Positions 62,406 to 64,000 of a stretch of 64,000 bases of DNA are shown one piece after another (position 1 is the first letter of the stretch; each line of letters opens with the position of its first letter). Below the pieces are notes generated by a model. It was given only the letters and a program-made list of their open reading frames with translations, did no database searches and had not been told where the DNA came from. Made by a program: the position numbers and the translations under genes. This DNA comes from CAZHFA01 sp964534945. Its GTDB lineage: Bacteria; Bdellovibrionota_C; UBA2361; CAKMMH01. The stretch is taken from contig CAZHSB010000002.1 in NCBI GenBank assembly GCA_964534945.1, positions 22,567 through 86,566 on the forward strand. Reading direction: 5' to 3'.

Positions 62406-63203
62406 ATGTCGGAAGAAAGAAAATCAAGCATTTCTGCTTTTATTGTTTGTTTAAACGAAGAAAAAGCGATGGAGCGATGTCTAGAAAGCGTAAAATGGTG
62501 CGACGAAATTGTTATTGTTGATAGCTTTTCAACAGACAAAACACTTGAAATTTGTTCAAAATTTACAGATAGGATTTATCAACGTAAATGGCCTGGATTT
62601 AGGCTACAAAAGCAGTTTGGATTAGATAATTGTCATTCTACATGGGTTTTAAATCTTGATGCAGACGAGGTCGTTTCTAACAAGTTAAAAGAGGAAATTT
62701 TAAAGAAGATAAATGATCCAAAAACGTATGAAAAAAACATTACGGGCTTTGAATTACTTCGTGTAGTTCATTATATGAACAAGTGGTGGCGAAAAGGCGG
62801 TTGGTATCCAGAATATAGATTACGCTTAGTAAAAAAAGAACATACCATTTGGGGCGGTGATGAGCCACATGAACATGCATTGGTAAAAGATGGAAAAATT
62901 GAACGATTAAATGAAGAGCTTGAGCATTTCACATATGGAGACATTTTCCATCATTTAAGAACATTAAATAATTTCTCAAGTATTTCTGCTGATATTTTAT
63001 TTAAAAAAGGCAAACGAGTACGATTTCATCATATTGCAATCAATCCATTTATGCGCTTTATAAAATTTTATTTTCTAAAGCGTGGATTTTTAGAAGGCTT
63101 TTCAGGACTTATCGTGGCAGTATTAGAAAGCTTTTATGTATTCTTAAAATACATAAAACTTTGGGAAAAAAATAATTATTCTTTAAAAAAACAAAAAAAG
63201 TAA
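62406..63203 (+). CDS. Family 2 glycosyltransferase, WaaE/LgtF-like
   Basis: The 265-residue glycosyltransferase has ISAFIVCLNEEKAMERCL at the start, IVIVDSFSTDKTLEICSKF, and NLDADEVVS (DxD-type metal site at about 86-89). This is the LPS-core glycosyltransferase group that includes WaaE/KdtX and LgtF. GGWYPEYRLRLVKK and the GDEPHEHAL block agree. Only one weak hydrophobic segment is at the C-terminus (GLIVAVLESFYVFLKYI). It likely adds a hexose to an inner-core heptose. It is divergent from metG, and AAAGGA precedes the ATG. A dispersed 36-bp element follows its stop. Confidence 0.85.
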   Translation: MSEERKSSISAFIVCLNEEKAMERCLESVKWCDEIVIVDSFSTDKTLEICSKFTDRIYQRKWPGFRLQKQFGLDNCHSTWVLNLDADEVVSNKLKEEILKKINDPKTYEKNITGFELLRVVHYMNKWWRKGGWYPEYRLRLVKKEHTIWGGDEPHEHALVKDGKIERLNEELEHFTYGDIFHHLRTLNNFSSISADILFKKGKRVRFHHIAINPFMRFIKFYFLKRGFLEGFSGLIVAVLESFYVFLKYIKLWEKNNYSLKKQKK

Positions 63204-63212
63204 AATTATTCA

Positions 63213-63248
63213 CAATACACATTAATTATGCATAATTCTAAATGCTGA
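63213..63248 (+). repeat. 36-bp dispersed element downstream of the glycosyltransferase gene
   Basis: CAATACAC, then ATGCATAATT and TAAATGCTGA, in the same order and spacing as at 42950-42984, starting 9 bases after the stop codon. Confidence 0.65.
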
Positions 63249-63269
63249 GTGCATAATCAAAAATAGAAC

Positions 63270-64000
63270 CTAGGATACAAGTAAATTTCTTCCACTCCAT
63301 TTAGTCTTTTTTGTAACATTATCTTTAGTAATAATTATTCGGTATCTTACGGAATAAATCCCTTTATCAAGATTCTTAAACGTATGCTTATTATTTTTTT
63401 TCATCACTAATTTCTTTCTTCCAAGCCTATAATTTTCATCCTTACTTCCAAGTCGTTTTACCTTTCTTATATGAATTAAATATTTATATTCTGCATCAGG
63501 ATTTAAAGAATTTTCTTCAAATGATGCTCCATTAAAATATTCAAATTCCATTCTCACATTGTTTTTTGTCCTCTTGTCTTCCAAAGGTTTTTTTATTTGC
63601 GTTGATGGTGTTACAACCTTATTCTCACCAACTAAAGTATTAGTATTTGTCATGGTAACCGTATAAGATGGAATTAAAGTTTCTGTTGTCGTATTGCTCG
63701 GAGTATATGTATTTGTAAATGTGTTCGACGGAGTATACGTTTTCGTAAATGTATCACTTGGCGTATACGTCGCAGTCGCTGTATTCGATGGCGTATATGT
63801 ATTTGTAAATGTATTGCTTGGTGTATATGTTTCGGTAAACGTATTTGATGGCGTATACGGATTTGTAAAAGTATTGCTTGGTGTATATGTTTCGGTAAAC
63901 GTATTGCTCGGAGTATATGTATTTGTACATGTGTTCGACGAAGTATACGTTTTCGTAAATGTATTGCTTGGTGTATATGTTTCGGTAAACGTATTTGATG
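63270..64000 (-). CDS. Surface protein with Thr/Pro/Ser repeats (3' part, 5' end outside window)
   Basis: The visible part is about 243 residues, continuing to the right edge. From the edge to about 63660 it consists of about eleven 10-residue units of the form T-x-T-Y-T-P-S-N-T-F (30 bp each), for example TETYTPSNTF and TNTYTPSNTF. A C-terminal domain of about 115 residues follows, with a fibronectin-like beta pattern (MEFEYFNGASFEENSL, YRLGRKKLVMKKNN, IYSVRYRIIITKDNV). The Thr-rich linker suits a stalk or O-glycosylated spacer on a secreted protein, with the C-terminal domain acting in anchoring or assembly. An internal ATG at 63653 is not the start, because the frame runs on open to the edge. 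Confidence 0.85.
   Translation of the reverse strand, partial: SNTFTETYTPSNTFTKTYTSSNTCTNTYTPSNTFTETYTPSNTFTNPYTPSNTFTETYTPSNTFTNTYTPSNTATATYTPSDTFTKTYTPSNTFTNTYTPSNTTTETLIPSYTVTMTNTNTLVGENKVVTPSTQIKKPLEDKRTKNNVRMEFEYFNGASFEENSLNPDAEYKYLIHIRKVKRLGSKDENYRLGRKKLVMKKNNKHTFKNLDKGIYSVRYRIIITKDNVTKKTKWSGRNLLVS

Overview
This is a strongly AT-rich window from a diderm (Gram-negative) bacterium. Outer-membrane chemistry is indicated by an LpxL-type lauroyl acyltransferase, a WaaE-type LPS-core glycosyltransferase, GspL/GspM-like type II secretion proteins, two PilT-family retraction ATPases and a class A PBP with an apparent UB2H domain. Several proteins (a DUF6178 member, a small C-x5-C/C-x2-C protein, FGYxNPN repeats, an OleD-like reductase, NtrC-type regulators) recall lineages formerly called deltaproteobacteria, while the TYTPSNTFT repeat protein recalls several uncultured diderm phyla. 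The phylum stays open. Three runs of exactly 100 N (15776-15875, 34012-34111, 38787-38886) show that this is a scaffolded draft assembly.

Layout. 1-2697: a minus-strand DNA-repair operon yebC-ruvA-mutS, with mutS cut by the window edge. 2789-8453: class A PBP, an unknown exported protein, a PpiD-type foldase and a UPF0173 hydrolase. 8547-13510: mfd preceded almost without a gap by a divergent UvrA-like protein that has lost its ATPase motifs. 13557-16127: murL-murD2, the alternative route to D-glutamate in peptidoglycan. 16116-18272: two PilT-family ATPases. 18421-21603: tRNA-Trp, an ASCH protein, RNase P RNA, a coiled-coil zinc-ribbon protein, tRNA-Met, a Gly/Ser-rich repeat protein and tRNA-Lys. 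21700-29255: an unknown protein, aspartate kinase, a DUF362 ferredoxin-like protein, a PD-(D/E)XK-like protein, a helical protein and two small proteins. 29573-33816: a four-gene sigma-54 regulatory operon (free activator, TPR protein, soluble histidine kinase, NtrC-type regulator).

33881-34686 holds copies of a multi-hairpin dispersed repeat, one assembly gap and a 155-bp tandem duplication. 34765-42947: murJ, a YkvA-like protein, a Nudix hydrolase, a lipoprotein, a phosphate permease with its DUF47 partner, infC (TTG start) and a DUF6178 gene. 43020-46515: a long inverted repeat, a small winged-helix-like protein and a gspL-gspM-coiled-coil operon. 46636-59436: a UPF0104 membrane protein, HAD phosphatase, OleD-like reductase, an unknown gene whose Shine-Dalgarno lies in a hairpin loop, an exported repeat protein, an SbcD/YhaN-like pair, peptide deformylase, LpxL and a phosphopantetheinyl transferase. 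59488-60250 has more copies of the dispersed repeat around a 114-bp tandem array. The window ends with metG, a glycosyltransferase and the 3' part of a Thr/Pro/Ser-repeat surface protein.

Themes that connect genes are nucleotide-excision and mismatch repair (mutS, ruvA, mfd, UvrA-like, SbcD/YhaN), cell-wall building (PBP, murL, murD2, murJ) and envelope assembly or secretion (PpiD, LpxL, WaaE, GspLM, PilT). The most unusual items are the UvrA-derived pseudo-ATPase next to mfd, the hairpin-loop ribosome site at 49366-49389, and the two repeat islands. All family calls were made by reading motifs by eye; no database search was run.
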